Shown in pieces: positions 11,069 to 23,620 of a stretch of DNA of 64,000 bases. Source of the DNA: Phragmites australis (Eukaryota > Streptophyta > Magnoliopsida > Poales > Poaceae); NCBI RefSeq assembly GCF_958298935.1, contig NC_084930.1, forward strand, positions 23,720,001 through 23,784,000, given 5' to 3'. A program made the translations under genes and the position numbers. Each line of letters opens with the position of its first letter. The first letter of the stretch is position 1. The notes beneath the pieces were generated by a model. That model saw only the letters and a list, made by a program, of their open reading frames with translations, was not told where the DNA came from and searched no databases.

Positions 11069-13317
11069 CCGCCATGCTCGGTGGTGGGGGTGGCATGGGG
11101 TTACTCTCATTGGAACCCTCGGGATGACCTCCGAGATTTTGACAAGTCCTCATCCTATTTGGCGATAAGATAAAAGAGAGGTGAAAAAGTCAAATTTCAA
11201 CATAGATCAATGCTATCTTTGCTATGTAGGATTCAAACAAGTGATGCGCACTAAGGCATCATATATCAAGGAAAATGCATGTTAAAAGGTACGGTGCAAA
11301 ATGAGAGACAGGAAATGAAAATATGCTCGATCCTCAACTACTCGTTTCTTTCTCGAGTGCATCTCTCTCCCATACAAGCATCACAATCACATTCATCACC
11401 CTTCGCATGAGAAAAACAAGTATTCATACGAATGGTGTTTGTGTAACTCACCGCACAAGCGACGTTTCATACGTTGCTGCCAACATATTCACGTCTCGTA
11501 CCATCGTCTTACGGGATACTCTATGTAATCACCACATGGGTAGACAACAATATCTACCATCATATGGTGGATGTTCATACGTTATTGCTAACATATTCAC
11601 TTTCCGTATCATCGCAACAGGCCCCTACCTTGCACATTGCTATACTTTCCGCTATCGGGATGAGTTAATGCAACATAACAAGAAACAACACAATGCACAA
11701 ACAAACAATCCAAGTGCACCGAGAAAGCATACGTTACACTTCGGGGCATATTATAGCAAGTTCATACATATTAACCCTGAGGAGGCATAAAAGAAACTTT
11801 AGTGGGTTGCTTAGTAGATTTAACACTTTACTAACCCATATCCAACCATAGTGTTTTTAAAGTGTTCTGATGATATTTGGTATGTTGTTCTTAGTGTTTG
11901 CTTTATGTTATTTGTCGGTAGTTCCCGCGATTAGTTGATAGCATTCCTGAATAGTTCGAGGGACTTCAAGATCAAGGTTTTGTCAACACTGAGCAGCGTT
12001 GGTTAAAAGGCAAGTGTACTTCTTGATCATCTTGAACCTATATTTTTAAATGTTTTATTTTATAAATTGCATGCAGTGTCAATTTGATGGGTAGTCACCT
12101 ATGTTAGGGTTTATCTAGTTTTTCCTTTACATTCCTTGAAGCCTAAGTAATAAGTATATGAGTCTTTTGGGTAGAATTGCGTAGCCTTGCTGTTAGGATG
12201 TTGGGAAGTGTCTTATACATGATTAAAGAACATATGCAACTTTGATAATGAACATGAGGTAGAAACATGGAACCTTAGGCCTTGACCAAAGTGGTTTGTG
12301 GTGGTTATCATGGTTATGTTAGTTTCTTATTTGCTCAAGTAACCTAAGTAAGGACCAGTTCGTGGAGCGATAACTCAAGAAGTAACGTACCAATCACGAG
12401 GCTGATATGGGTAAGGTGTGACATACTAGTTAGAGTCTATCCAGTGTGTGTTGTGTCAACAAAAAAGGGGGCTTCTGGGTAGGAGTTAGACTCACGTAAA
12501 CCCTGGTAGGGGAAACCTAATGGGAAGATTTATACTGGATTAGGCTCTGGTTAGAGGAAAATATCATACAGTGATTTCTTGGCAGCAGACAACTGGAGTG
12601 TGTGAAGTGTTTCGCAAACATCGCAACATGGAATTCACTAACTCGTGAGGAAAGCTGGACAACCTCTGCAGCGTGTAAAAACTGCTATAACAGCTATGCC
12701 CGCGGTTATAGGAGACTTGGATCCTCACATGATTAGCTGGTTTGAGTTATGGTTATGGTTTTGGTTATAGTACAGGGAGACTATATAGTTATGGTTTGTA
12801 AGGTAGGGAACCTTGTATGATAGTTGTTGGGTCGTTTGGGTTACACTCACTTAATAATAGTTTAATACTTTTAAACTACATTACTATTTCTTTACTTGCA
12901 TTTACGCAAATATCCTATGTGTTAGCCTATTCTTTTATAAGCTTGCATATCATTATTCTCATGTACACTTGTTGAGCGCGTCATATGCTCACACTTGCTA
13001 TTCTCCCTATGCCATGCGACATGTGTGGTGCTGCTCAGTGAGTGAAGATGTTGAAGACTATCAATACGAGCTTGTGACGTTCTAAGCGCGTATCTCCTAG
13101 TCGGTTGCTTGCAGTGTTGTTGGGCACAAATGCTTATATTCTGTTGCAGATATCTTCATAGAAGACAATGTATATCCATTGCTGTAAGAGTTAACATTTA
13201 TTCTATAAAAGTATTACTTTTGTTACTTCACCTGTGACGTCCTTATATGTGTTGAACATCCTAGACACACATAAGTCACATCTGGATTTGGCTGTTAAAA
13301 CCGGTATGACACTACGC
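11069..13317. other. Repeat-derived DNA without a recognisable gene
   Basis: No frame shows a recognisable domain. The frame at 11323-11790 covers an imperfect ~108-bp tandem duplication (TTCATACGTTGCTGCCAAC at ~11467 against TTCATACGTTATTGCTAAC at ~11575) and is not credible as a gene. The rest reads like old LTR or internal noncoding retroelement sequence, but I could not identify paired ends. Confidence 0.5.
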
Positions 13318-14640
13318 AGCGGAAGACTAAAGACTATACAATAAAAGAAGGATGGAGTCATATGCCCTTAGAATCTATCACAGAAGCACGATCTCCGAGT
13401 AGTTGCCTACTCATGCTCGTCACCACCCTCGGCGGGTATAAAGTAGCCAAAGACCAACTCCTCCTCACCGATAGCACCTGAAATAGCAACGTGAGTACGA
13501 ATGTACTCACAAGACTTAATCTATAATGGACACTTATAAATAACCCGACTCCAAGGATTATACATTGGAATGTTAGCAAGAATACGACCACATGGCTAAG
13601 TAAATTCATATGCGAAAGCAAATTTGACATAAACATGTGTGAGCATTTTTACTTGACCAAAGTAACAAACTAGCCCATAAACATCGACTGAACAAATGTA
13701 AAAGGAACAATAGGAATAATATCTATAAAGCACCACCTCAACCCATCAATCACCTCAATCCACATTCATAACCCTACGACTGCTGCAAATGGACGGAAGC
13801 ATGCTCATGACCGAGAGCATGGCATTTTTAAATGTTTATACACCTTGCAGAGGTACAATATTGCCCAGAAGACTTGAGGATAATACGACTTGCACGACCA
13901 TACAGGTCCATACAAGGGGGACTCATGTCAACCTTTCCTAATAAGCCTCAACCATTTGAATTGTGCATCGCTCGGTGTGGAGCCCACTTTGGTTAACTTC
14001 CGGAGCAACCACAAGTGTCTCTATAAGCCCGCCCGCTCACACCGTCGATTTTCAAGCCCAAATGATCACAGCTATAGAGGTATTCAGCTTGTCTTGCAAT
14101 TAGATTGACATGTGGTAAGTACAATAAGTGCTAGAGTCAACTGCAACAATGATCGGTGTTTAAGCGACACAAGCGATCTACGGTGTCCAGGTTCCTCTCT
14201 CGACCTACCTAGAAGAACTCCACATTCGGACAGGAGAAACACCCCTACAACTACTCACATCTTGTCTCATCCTCACCACTCATCCAACCAACACCATCAA
14301 CCCATCATTGTGATCATTGTACAAGTAATTAAAGCTTATGCTCGCGAACGATGAAACATTTCACCGCTCGACTTCTACCAAGGACATTAGCACTTGCTAA
14401 GCATCACGAATAACATTTTAAGTTAGATAAAATCATATTAAACCTAGGCTACAAGGATACAGATCAATAATTATTCATGACAGGAGAATTAGTGCATTAA
14501 CATAGTTTCTACCTATCATAAACCCGACATCAACTCAAATGCATGCATAACGTACATAAAGCATATTTATCACATTAGACACATATGATCCAAATTAATG
14601 GAAGAAGTATTTTTAGATGCTTGCCTTTATGCTCTGGGGT
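13318..14640 (+). repeat. Dispersed repeat, copy A
   Basis: The first ~540 bp align by eye with 61205-61763: shared blocks include GCGGAAGACTAAA near the start, CTCCAAGGATTAT in the middle and GAAGCATGCTCATGA near the end. Copy A continues beyond the point where copy B is cut by a Gypsy LTR. No coding potential is apparent. It is probably a fragment of an LTR element; the right boundary is approximate. Confidence 0.65.
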
Positions 14641-15829
14641 TTGCCTTATGCTACCTGCGCAACACTCACAAAATTCGGGTAGATTGGCGTCGCCTTTAAC
14701 CACGGTCACGAGTGATTAGCAGCGAGTGATGAGGGAGGAATACTAGCGGCGAGCGCATTTCTATGATTGTATTAGTTAGGCATTCACCCCCTTTGACTCA
14801 CTGCTTTGGGCCGTCGACATTCAGATCCTCCCCACTCCTGGATACATCATAATTGGTCATGTCGACTGGTTCTTGGCAGCCTCTGAGGAGGCTGGTGCAC
14901 GCAAGCAGAGGCTGCGTGGGTAACATTAGTGACCACTTGTTTGAGATCGTAATCCATGGTGCCTACCTTGCCTTCGCATGTGTCAGCGAGCACTTCCCCC
15001 ACTTGGGCCTTGTTCTGGCCATCTCTGAAGGCTTCGTTGGCATCCAGAAGACTACAAAAGAGCTTCATGTCCATACAGGGTCCTTTCTTTTTGTGACTTA
15101 GTCTCTTCTTTGGTCTGTTCGGTTTAACCCACAGAGGGGAATCTCCGGATCCTAGGGATACTGAATAAAACCGTTAGAAATAGCCCCCGGACATTACCCG
15201 AACAATTATTTTCTAAAGCAAGGACCTGCTTTTATGTAACCTTTCCATGTCTTCATGTGGCGAGTAGGTTATGAGTGCTTGTAACATTTAGGGGTTGGGG
15301 GCAAGGCCTTCTTTACCACTTGCTAGTTAGGTTCGTGACACCTAGGACAACCCTTAGCAAGACAAGCCCTTCGGTGGCGACTAGCGCTCGACCCGAGTTA
15401 GGGCTTGTGGCTTCACGGTTGTTATCCCCCAGCCGCATATATCCTTGAAACTGCACGAGTGCCAATTTGAATCCCCACTCAAATAGTTTGGTACTCACCA
15501 CATGAGCAAACAGGCAAAGTTACTAGCAACACGAAAAAACAGGAAAAATGAACTATATAACATAAACTACTCTAGCCCCCGACCGTCTGGTCGGCAAAAA
15601 ATCTACCGATCAGGCGGTCAAGCCTTTGAATCAGAAAAACTTACAAGCTAGTGGGAAACTGTTCCTTTTTGGGAAATCCTACAAAAGAGAGAGTCTAGTT
15701 TTTGAATTAGAAAACTTACAAGTCACATTCCACACTTGCCCGGAAGATCCTGCAAAATAGAGAAACATGCTCATTTTCCAGTAACCTTACACATAGAACT
15801 TGTACAACTGAGCTATGTTTTAGGAGTTG

Positions 15830-16848
15830 TGCAATTCACAGTCATTCTCCATGGCTAACTTAGCCGCATCAGGTCGGGTAACATCGACCACCTTGTTGGG
15901 CCCCTCCTACTTGGGGGAGAGCTTATTATGGCTTGCCTTATTTTGGATTTGTCTAAGGATGAGGTCGCCTATGACCAGTGTCTGCTCCCGCATCTTGCGA
16001 TCATGATAGCGTCTAAGGCTTTGCTGATATTGGGCTGCTCAAGTTAGAGCACTATCATAGAACTCTTCGATCAGGTTTATGTCATCCTCTCGTCATGCCA
16101 TCTGGTCATTGTCTGAGTAGCTTGTCACTCGAGGAGACTGAAGGGTGATCTCGGAGGGGAGCATTGCTTTTGCGCCAAAGAAAAGGAAAAAAGGAGTTTT
16201 AGTCTTGGCCCTACTAAGGGTCGTTCACAGTGACCAGAGTATTGTGGGGAGCTTATCCACCTAGCATCTTGAATAGCTCTTAAGCCAATTAAAGATCCAA
16301 TTTTTTATCCCTTGCAGTATCATCTCATTTGCCCTTTCGACCTATCTGTTGCTTTGGGGGTGTGCCACCGACACATAACAAACTTTGGTCCCAATCTCTT
16401 CACAGTAGTCCCAGAAGTCATTACTGGCGATCTGAGGCTCGTTGTCCATAATTATGAAGTTTGGATTGCCAAACCGCACTACCAGCCCCCGTATGAACTT
16501 AATCGCTCATGCAGTGGTGATTTTCCTGATGGTCTTGGCTTCGATCCACTTAGTGAATTTGTTGATTGCCACGAACAGGAATTTAAAACCGCTTGGGCAT
16601 TTAGGGAATTGTCCCGCAATATCGAGCCCCTAAACAGCGAAAGGCCAAGAGAGTGGTATCATTTGCAGTGTTTGGGCTGGTAGGTTGGTATGTCGGCTAT
16701 GGTACTGACATGACTCGCACCGTTTCATCAGCTCGTAAGCATCCTGGAGGGTCGTGGGCCAATAGAATTTTTGTTGGAATGCTTTTCTAACCAGAGTGCG
16801 GTATGAAGCATGGCTACCACATATGCCTCCGTGGATATCATAGAGCAT
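15830..16848 (-). pseudogene. Gypsy copy 1 integrase (zinc-binding domain, core, C-terminal region)
   Basis: On the minus strand 16848-16630 encodes an H2C2 zinc-binding domain (GGICGSHASYRT...CESCQYHSR). The core continues to about 16300, where the third-acid motif reads N-R-stop-V-E-R-A-N; the catalytic Glu is kept but the preceding Gln codon is TAG. Downstream, 16200-15830 encodes the usual C-terminal segment ending around KVVDVTRPDAAKLAME. The gene is interrupted by several stops and cannot be translated as one protein. Confidence 0.75.
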
Positions 16849-17279
16849 TTTGCTCTCCTTTTACTAAGTGATGCATTTAAGTAAAAGGTCGTTACTCCCC
16901 TTGCGGTAAAGCATCCCTCTACCATGGAGTATCTGCGAGCTTGCCACGTGATCTTTTCTGTTGACGCATCATCAGTAGAGACTAATTGATTCTGAAGATA
17001 GTCCAAGATCTGATCCATCTAGGTCATACCTGAATCGAGTAGGTTAATCACATGATAGCCACCTAAGGTCAACGACACCAAAGGAGGTGTTGCCTCAAAA
17101 TGGGTTGTCTCTAGTGTTTCGTTTTCAAGCGGAGCATCCCCTTTACCTTAGCCCCAGGCTGCTATGGATGGTAGTGTGAATCTTTCTTCAAAGACTCCAA
17201 CCGGGACAGGTTTACGAGAAGAAGCTAGATGGTCCTTCTCATCGGCTAGAAGGTTGTCCTTGCGAGGGACATGTTTGAC

Positions 17280-17588
17280 CTAGAAACCGACAAGGCATCG
17301 CTCTAGCCTTCTCACTTCAGCGAAGTATGCCGCAATTTTTGGATCAAGGCATTGGAACTCCTTTTGCACTTGGTTCATGACTAGTAGCGAGTCTCCTATC
17401 GCTAGCAGGTGCTTTATCCCAAGTGCGGAGGCCGCTCGCATTCCGGACAAGAGGCCCTCGTACTCTGCAATATTGTTAGTGGCCGAAAAAAATAATTGAA
17501 CTACGTAGCTGAGGATGTCATCGGTTGGTGAAGTCAGGACCACTCTAGCCCCTGCTCCCTTTAGTGTGAATGATCCATCGAAGTGCAT
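17280..17588 (-). pseudogene. Gypsy copy 1 additional (archaeal-type) RNase H domain
   Basis: An open stretch of about 102 residues begins MHFDGSFTLKGAGARVVL and carries NNIAEYEGLLSGMRAASALG and a central GDSLLVMNQV, the Asp and Glu pattern of RVT_3-type RNase H. It is one domain of the former polyprotein. Its presence between RT and integrase places the element in the Tat group. Confidence 0.8.
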
Positions 17589-17899
17589 GGTCCAAGGCTC
17601 ATAAACCTCATATCGTTGTTCCTACTCGGGCTCGACGGATGACCATTCGGCCATAAAATCAATCAACGCCTGGGACTTGATAGCCGTTCGTGGGACGAAT
17701 TGAATATCGAACTCCCCGAGCTCTACTGCCCACTTGGCTGTTCTTCCTACTGCATCCCTGCTATGGAGAATTTCTCAAATTGGGAAAGATGAGGTTACCT
17801 TGATTTTGTGGGCCTAGAAGTAGTGTATGAGTTTGCGAGTGGTCATCAGTATAGTGTAGATCAACTTCTAAGCATGTGGGTACCGAGCATTCATGTCGT

Positions 17900-18900
17900 G
17901 TAGGACTTCACTGATGTAGACACTGGTCACTGAAGACCTTCTCGTTCAATGACCAGAACCATGCTCACGACTTGGGGGGTAGCTGCAACATATAGCAAAA
18001 GCTCCTCGTCTGGTCGAGGAGCGGTCAATACAGGAGACGACGAGAGGTACCTTTTGAGATCTTGGAAAGAAGCCTCCGCCTCTGGTGTCTACTGGAAGTG
18101 GTTATTTTTCTTCAGAAGTTTGAAGAGTGGCAACCCATTTTTTCCCAGCCTTGAGATGAACCTGCTCAAAGTTGTCACACATCCTGTTAGTTTTTAGACT
18201 TTCTTTAACCTAATCGGGGATCTTATCTGGTCGATGGCCTTAATCTTGTTGGGTTTTGCTTCTATTCCTCAGCTAGACACAAGGAAGCTGAGCAACTTCC
18301 TTGATGATACTCTGAACGTGCATTTTTTTGGGTTTAGTCTCATTCAGTACTTTCAAAGGTTATCGAATGTTTCCCGGAGGTCCGCGACCAGGTCGTCCTT
18401 GGTCCTACTCTTCACAACAACATCATCAGCATATGCCTTGATGTTTATGCCAAGCTATGGTAAAAAAAATAAGCTGAATACATCGATGGTAAGTGGCACC
18501 AGCGCTGCTCAAATCAAAAGGCATTTTTACATAACAAAAGACCCTGAAAGGCGTTACAAAAGCATTTTTCTCTTCATCTTTCCTACACAAGCTAATCTAA
18601 TGGAACCTCGAGCGGGCATCTAAGAAGCTTAACAAATTGCTACCAGTGGTTGAGTCAACAAGTTGGTCGATCCGAGGGAGGGGGAAGAGATCTTTTGGGC
18701 ATGTCTTGTTGAGGTCGGTGAAGTCAACGCATATCCTCCACTTACCATTGGGTTTATGGACCATGACTGAGTTAACCAGCCACTATGGGTACTGCACCTC
18801 CCAGATGAAGCCTACTTCTAGGAGCTTGTCGATCTCCTCAAGAAGTACTTCCTTTTGGTCAGCCACGAACTGACGCGTATTTTTCTTTACTGGTCGCATG
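17900..18900 (-). pseudogene. Gypsy copy 1 reverse transcriptase, decayed
   Basis: The minus-strand translation contains the RT active site YADD at about 18435-18422, followed by VVVKSRTKDDLVADLRE, typical of plant Gypsy elements. Upstream (to ~18900) and downstream frames keep RT-like words but are broken. No continuous frame longer than about 100 codons remains. Confidence 0.75.
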
Positions 18901-19309
18901 TCCAATTTGTGCTCGATCATGTCCCTAGGTACTCTGGGTATATCAGACGGACTCTAAGAAAAGATATCGGTGTTCATCTGGAGGAAAGTGATGAACGCGA
19001 GTTCCTATTTGGGATCTAGGTTGGCCCCTATCTGGACAATCCTAGACGGATAGGATTCATTTAGGCAAACCTTCTTGAGCCAATCGTCTGGACTGGCGAC
19101 ATCATGGACCTTCATTGGGCGACCACTAGGTTCGACATTCTCGGGCTGCGACCTAGGAGTCAGCTCGACCATATCAAGGCTCCTCTTGTCGCAGTGCAGG
19201 GCCATCTTTATGTTGCCAAAAAAGGTGATAGCCCCTGCTAGGCTAGGGATGTTGGTCTCCTGGTAAGCATAGTGGGCGAGGACCATGAATTGGGCCATCG
19301 TCGGTCGCC

Positions 19310-19546
19310 CTAGGATTGCACTGTAAGCACTCCCAAGTCTACCACATCAAACATGACCTTTTCGGTCCTAAAGTTACTCAGCGAGCCAAAGGCGACATGC
19401 AGCTCAATTTGCCCTAATGTCTTAGCCAAGGAGCCAGGGGTAATTCCGAAGAAAGGAAGAGACAGTTTTAGAGCGCTCCACGGAATCTGTAGAGCGTCCA
19501 ACGCGTCGGCGAAGAGGAGGTTGATGGAACTCCCTCCGTCAACCAC
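19310..19546 (-). pseudogene. Gypsy copy 1 protease fragment
   Basis: Starts VDGGSSINLLFADALDAL, the D-G-G-S active-site variant common in grass Tat-group elements in place of D-T/S-G. It continues through a flap-like segment (LGQIELHVAFG) and a C-terminal strand. Flanking minus-strand sequence at 19298-19005 continues the same domain in another frame. Confidence 0.7.
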
Positions 19547-19779
19547 TACTCAACCTAGTCGGATGTTCTATACCATGGGTTCAACCACGATAGGATAGTG
19601 ACCAGGGCGTCTAACACATGCGGGTGGTCTGCCTGGCTGAAGGTGAGGGGCACCTATGACCACTTCAGATGCGGGCTTGGCGTGGTCGCCCATACTTCAT
19701 GGACCACCGACTTATATTTCATGTTCAAGAAATACATTGCAGCGCGCCTAAAGATATGGTGGACTATGTGATCAGTATG

Positions 19780-20456
19780 CTAGAAACCTAGCGCCAACTT
19801 ATCGGGGTCGCCCCCATCCTCACCATCATTGTCACACCTGGGTTTACACTTCCCAAGCTCCTTGTCGAGGGCGTCTGTGCGGTGGCTTGGGTAGTAGCCT
19901 TGGTCCTTCTTTCTGTCCTTTTTCTTGAAGCGCCAGTGCGGTTGGTGGGTCTGCTCGACCGCCATGACATTAGGCGGTCCTACCTTGAGTTTGCTATTTT
20001 TCTCATTCCAGCCGCCCCCTTTGAAAGAGGTGGGTTGGTTGGAGGTCAATTGCGGCTTTGGGCCGCTCTGGCGCTCTCGGCCTCAGCAGCATGCGCGCAC
20101 TTGTCTATGAGCTCGAAGAGCTCGGTGGTACTCTAGACTTCCTTACTAGCCAGCTTTTCGACCATCTTCTAGTCTCTGACCCCCCCTCCAGAATGCTATG
20201 ACCATGGACTCACCTGTGATCCTTGGAATGATATTCCAGTGTTTGGTAAAATGTCGGATGTAGTCTCACATTGACTCACCCTGTCACTGCCGGACCTGGT
20301 ATAGTCGTCCTCAACCCCTGGTGGGGCGTAGGTCCCTTGGAAGTTGACGATAAACTGGTCGCACAAGTTCTCCCAAGAGTGAACCAACCCGCAGGGAAGG
20401 TTCATAAGCCAGGACCATGTTAAACTAACCAAAGCGGTCATGAAATAGTTGGCCAT
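19780..20456 (-). pseudogene. Gypsy copy 1 Gag remnants
   Basis: The segment 20456-20196 carries a retrotransposon Gag signature (WLMNLPCGLVHSWENLCDQF, then NFQGTYAPPGVEDD). The segment 20049-19780 is basic and hydrophilic (HWRFKKKDRKKDQGY) and ends before a zinc-poor tail. They are out of frame with each other, so the original Gag is broken. Confidence 0.7.
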
Positions 20457-21607
20457 GACTTTCCTGTGACCTTATGTGGCATGCACCATACTGGTGTAAA
20501 TCTGCAGGAACTCCTCGGGATTGGTCGAGCCATCATATTTTTCTATTAGGACCAACTGGAACTTGTCCGGCCAGTGCACCTCTCATAGCTGAGTGGACAA
20601 AGCGTTGCACCCTGTCCCGTAACGGGGAGTCGCTAGCTGATGGGTGGCAGCGCGTGCTCAGGGAGAAAGACGACAGTCTCGTGGCCTTGTAGATTGGGTG
20701 GAGGAGTCCGACGCCTCCCTGCGATCAAGGGGTGAGTTGTAGAGCTGCTTGCCCTTTTCCTACTCCCACCAAGCACGATCTTCCTACTCCCAGCCGGCCC
20801 TCTAGCCCTGAATCACACCGCGGAGGTCGCGTTGACAAAGAGAGTCACGCAGGTTAGTGGGTCAGCTATCCTAACACGATGGGAATCTTTGAGTACTTCC
20901 TGTTACAGAGGGAGCACGGGATCCTTCCTGCCGTGTGGTCTGCTGCGATTCTTGGCGATCGCGATCATGACCACTCCTTACGACAGACGTGGTGTTTGTC
21001 GCCACAGTTTAGCGTTGGGCTGTCTCTACCAAGAGGGCGAGGTCGTATAGCCATGGTGCCACTGGCGAACCCTCTAGTATGGCCATGCGGGTGGCTAAGA
21101 AGCATTCACACGGTCTGCAGATTCTGCGTTGGCGTCATGGCCTCGTAGTCGAGTTGTTGAGCGTGAAGCGACGACATATCATGAAGAGGGGAGTCCCCAG
21201 TGCTCGTGTGGTGTGACAGCTTAGATGACGAAACCACCAAGGACCACGCCCTATGTAGGGGTTGTATCGGAGCACCTCCCTATTCGGTACTAAACCAATT
21301 TCTCTCTAGGCACAAGGCTTGGGGCTCAACAATGGTGCTTGTGACACGAGGGTCTCCGCTGCCCCCTGCTGCATGGTCTACCATGCAGACCTCACGTTGA
21401 GTCTCGGAGCCTTCAGACTCTGATTTGGTGTCCCAAACTTAGAGCACAGCGGGCTCATCTAATCGTATCCTATGACGAATACCTTGCAGCGATCAAGGTC
21501 CTCAGAGCAAGACTTAGCGGTTGCCGTGGATTCACCCATGGGTGGCCCAATCGAGTTATCAACACTTGTCAAAATGTGAAAACACAGCCTCTACCTGGCG
21601 CGCCAAT

Positions 21608-22328
21608 TGTCGAGTGTTAATCACTGACAATATATCCAGGGTATGCCGGGGCGATGGGTGCGTGATCGACGTTTCCTGTGGCTGTTGGTGTGTGTATCGA
21701 AGGAACTCAAGTACATCATGGCTTATCCAGGTTCGAGCATCCTATGGATAATAGCCCTATGTCCTGTGTATTTTCTTATTAGTTGGATGAACTTAACCAG
21801 AGTCTCCTCTCTTACAAGCCCGATCCTCCCCCCTTTATATAGCAGGAGGTGAGGTGTACCATATACATACAAGTAGACCATGCCAAATACGGTGGCTATC
21901 CTATGCCTAACGAAAAACAGCTGTGCCTAGGTCATCATTACAGGGGTTGGCACACTCAGCTCGCCCTGGTCGTCCTGCATAGCCTGTCCCATCAGCCAAA
22001 CATCATCCCGGCCATTGCAAGCCCGTGACGCTCGCCTGCCAGGCTATCGCGCTTGCCTGCCAGGTCATCACGTAGCATTAAATGCTACGGTACGAGTCAC
22101 ATCGTCTCTGTGCTGGCCCACGACCTCGCCCGCCAAAAGGTGTATGGGGAAGGAAACGCATGAGTAGATAGCATTAAATACAATTAGACTGGTTAGATGA
22201 GTATCTGCCACGTGACCAGTAAGGGCTGGTCGCGGGGTTTCCATCTACGACCAGAGGACTGGTCGCGTGAGCCCTGTCTAGTCGCGTGGGAGGGGCATGG
22301 TTATGATAATATCAACTGCTAGTTGACA
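21608..22328 (-). repeat. LTR of Gypsy copy 1
   Basis: Begins on the plus strand TGTCGAGTGTTAATCACTGA, matching the family LTR at 61764 (TGTCGAGGGTAAATCCCTGA). Just inside lies AATTGGCGCGCCAGGTAG (minus strand), the expected place for the primer-binding site. The outer end (about 22314 or 22328) is uncertain; the length was estimated from the 717-bp related LTR at 61764-62480. Confidence 0.6.
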
Positions 22329-22681
22329 TCCGTCGATGTGGGCTGGACCCCTTATTCTTTACATCGATATAAATAGATTAAAGGCCATTTTTAGACTAAA
22401 ATAGATTGAAAGTTGCAATATGCACCCTGATATTTTATTTTATGTTTTCCATTTTTATTTTAATATTTAATAATAACCCTGTTATACTATATTTTCTGAA
22501 ACTAATCATTTTTATCATGCCACTTGTCCCGACAAGACAACATCATCACGCCAAGAGAAAAATGTAACATGGCACAAGATGGTGTGATGAAACAACTCTA
22601 GGTGATGTGACAATAGTTATTTGTCACGTCATGACTGACGTGGTCAAAAAAATTATTTAAAAAAATATAGTCTAAGAGTTA
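22329..22681. other. AT-rich spacer, no gene seen
   Basis: Low-complexity, AT-rich sequence between the Gypsy LTR and the next transposon. It contains short TGACGTGG-like and GTGATG repeats at 22540-22640 but no coding signal. Confidence 0.5.
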
Positions 22682-23161
22682 CTCCCTACGTTCCCATTTG
22701 CATGGCGTATAGTGTTTTTTTGCAAAGACCAAGGAGGGGAAATTTCAATGTAATCTTTCCAAACTTACCCCTAATTAAGTCCAGAACAAAAATTTGAGTC
22801 CAACTGCATGCGCCATCTACATGCCCTATCTATTAGCTAGTGCCATGCAGGCCACACGCGCGTGGCGTGCCCACATCCATGCGGCATGCACGGCCAAATC
22901 AGCTGCATGTGCGCCCATGAACTCACCATGCTTGCGCACCTACCTCCAGAGCGAACGCAACGTTTCGTTTCCTAGAATGGAAAATTGTTTGGCCAAGCTC
23001 ACACGGAGCGCCCAGAGCGGCCAAAAAAATTTGGTCGAAGCCATGGCGCCCTAACAGAATTTTGATTTCATCCATGGCGCCCAGAAATTGGAGTATAAAG
23101 AGAAGATGATCTGTTGGCAAGTTTGATCCAGCGAACCACTCTCTCGTGTTTTCTGTCTTCC

Positions 23162-23620
23162 ATGGCGAATTTAGATCTAAACAAACCGATAAACTTTGAG
23201 GAGATCGACGAGTACGAGGGTCCAATCATCGACTTAAACTACAATCCGATGTGCGATGACCCTAGTGATGAAGGTGTGTTTCTACCCATACAACAACTTT
23301 GATTCAAGTTCCTTGCTTTCATTTGACTGATGGTGCTCACTAGTTTCCTTCTTCCTTGCACGAACAGAGGGAGAAGCCCAAAGCGCTATTGCCAATGAGG
23401 TTCACGGGGTCCATGCGCATATAGAAGAGGCCGATGCTGGTTTTGACACCATCCGTAGGCACGTCGGTGCTGGTGTTCATGTGGGCCAAGTGCGCGCCAG
23501 GCTAGGACTTACGGGTTGCAGCTGCGGTGCTGGTTTTGACACAGGCAGCGGGCACATAGGTGCTGGTGTTCACGCCGACTGCGAGTGCGCTAGGCTCGGA
23601 CTCACCGGGCGAGGACGTGC
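23162..23620 (+). CDS. Possible first exons of a transposon-encoded protein (unrecognised)
   Basis: ATG at 23162 opens MANLDLNKPINFEEIDEYEG..., an acidic D-L-N-rich N-terminus of a style frequent in plant transposon proteins. A GT donor after DDPSDEG (about 23274) and an AG acceptor at about 23367 would join it to EGEAQSAIANEVHG and onward through an imperfect ~96-bp tandem repeat (23431-23610). I do not recognise a catalytic domain and the downstream continuation is unclear. It could equally be decayed sequence. Confidence 0.3.

Larger units (their letters stand above)
14800..22328 (-). mobile_element. Gypsy retrotransposon, Tat/Retand-like, copy 1 (decayed, 3' LTR not found)
   Basis: Read on the minus strand: LTR (22328-21608), a noncoding leader, gag (~20700-19700), protease (~19546-19310), RT (~18900-17900), a second, archaeal-type RNase H (17588-17280), and integrase (~16850-15830). 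RT before integrase is Gypsy order, and the additional RNase H before integrase marks the Tat/Retand/Ogre group. Frames are broken by many stops and shifts. Parts resemble 61764-64000, a second member of the family. No LTR like 21608-22328 could be found on the left side, so the element is truncated there; the left limit is approximate. Confidence 0.85.

Noticed and set aside
11323..11790. 155-residue plus-strand open frame
   Set aside because: It overlies an imperfect ~108-bp tandem duplication, has no recognisable domain and lies in repeat debris.
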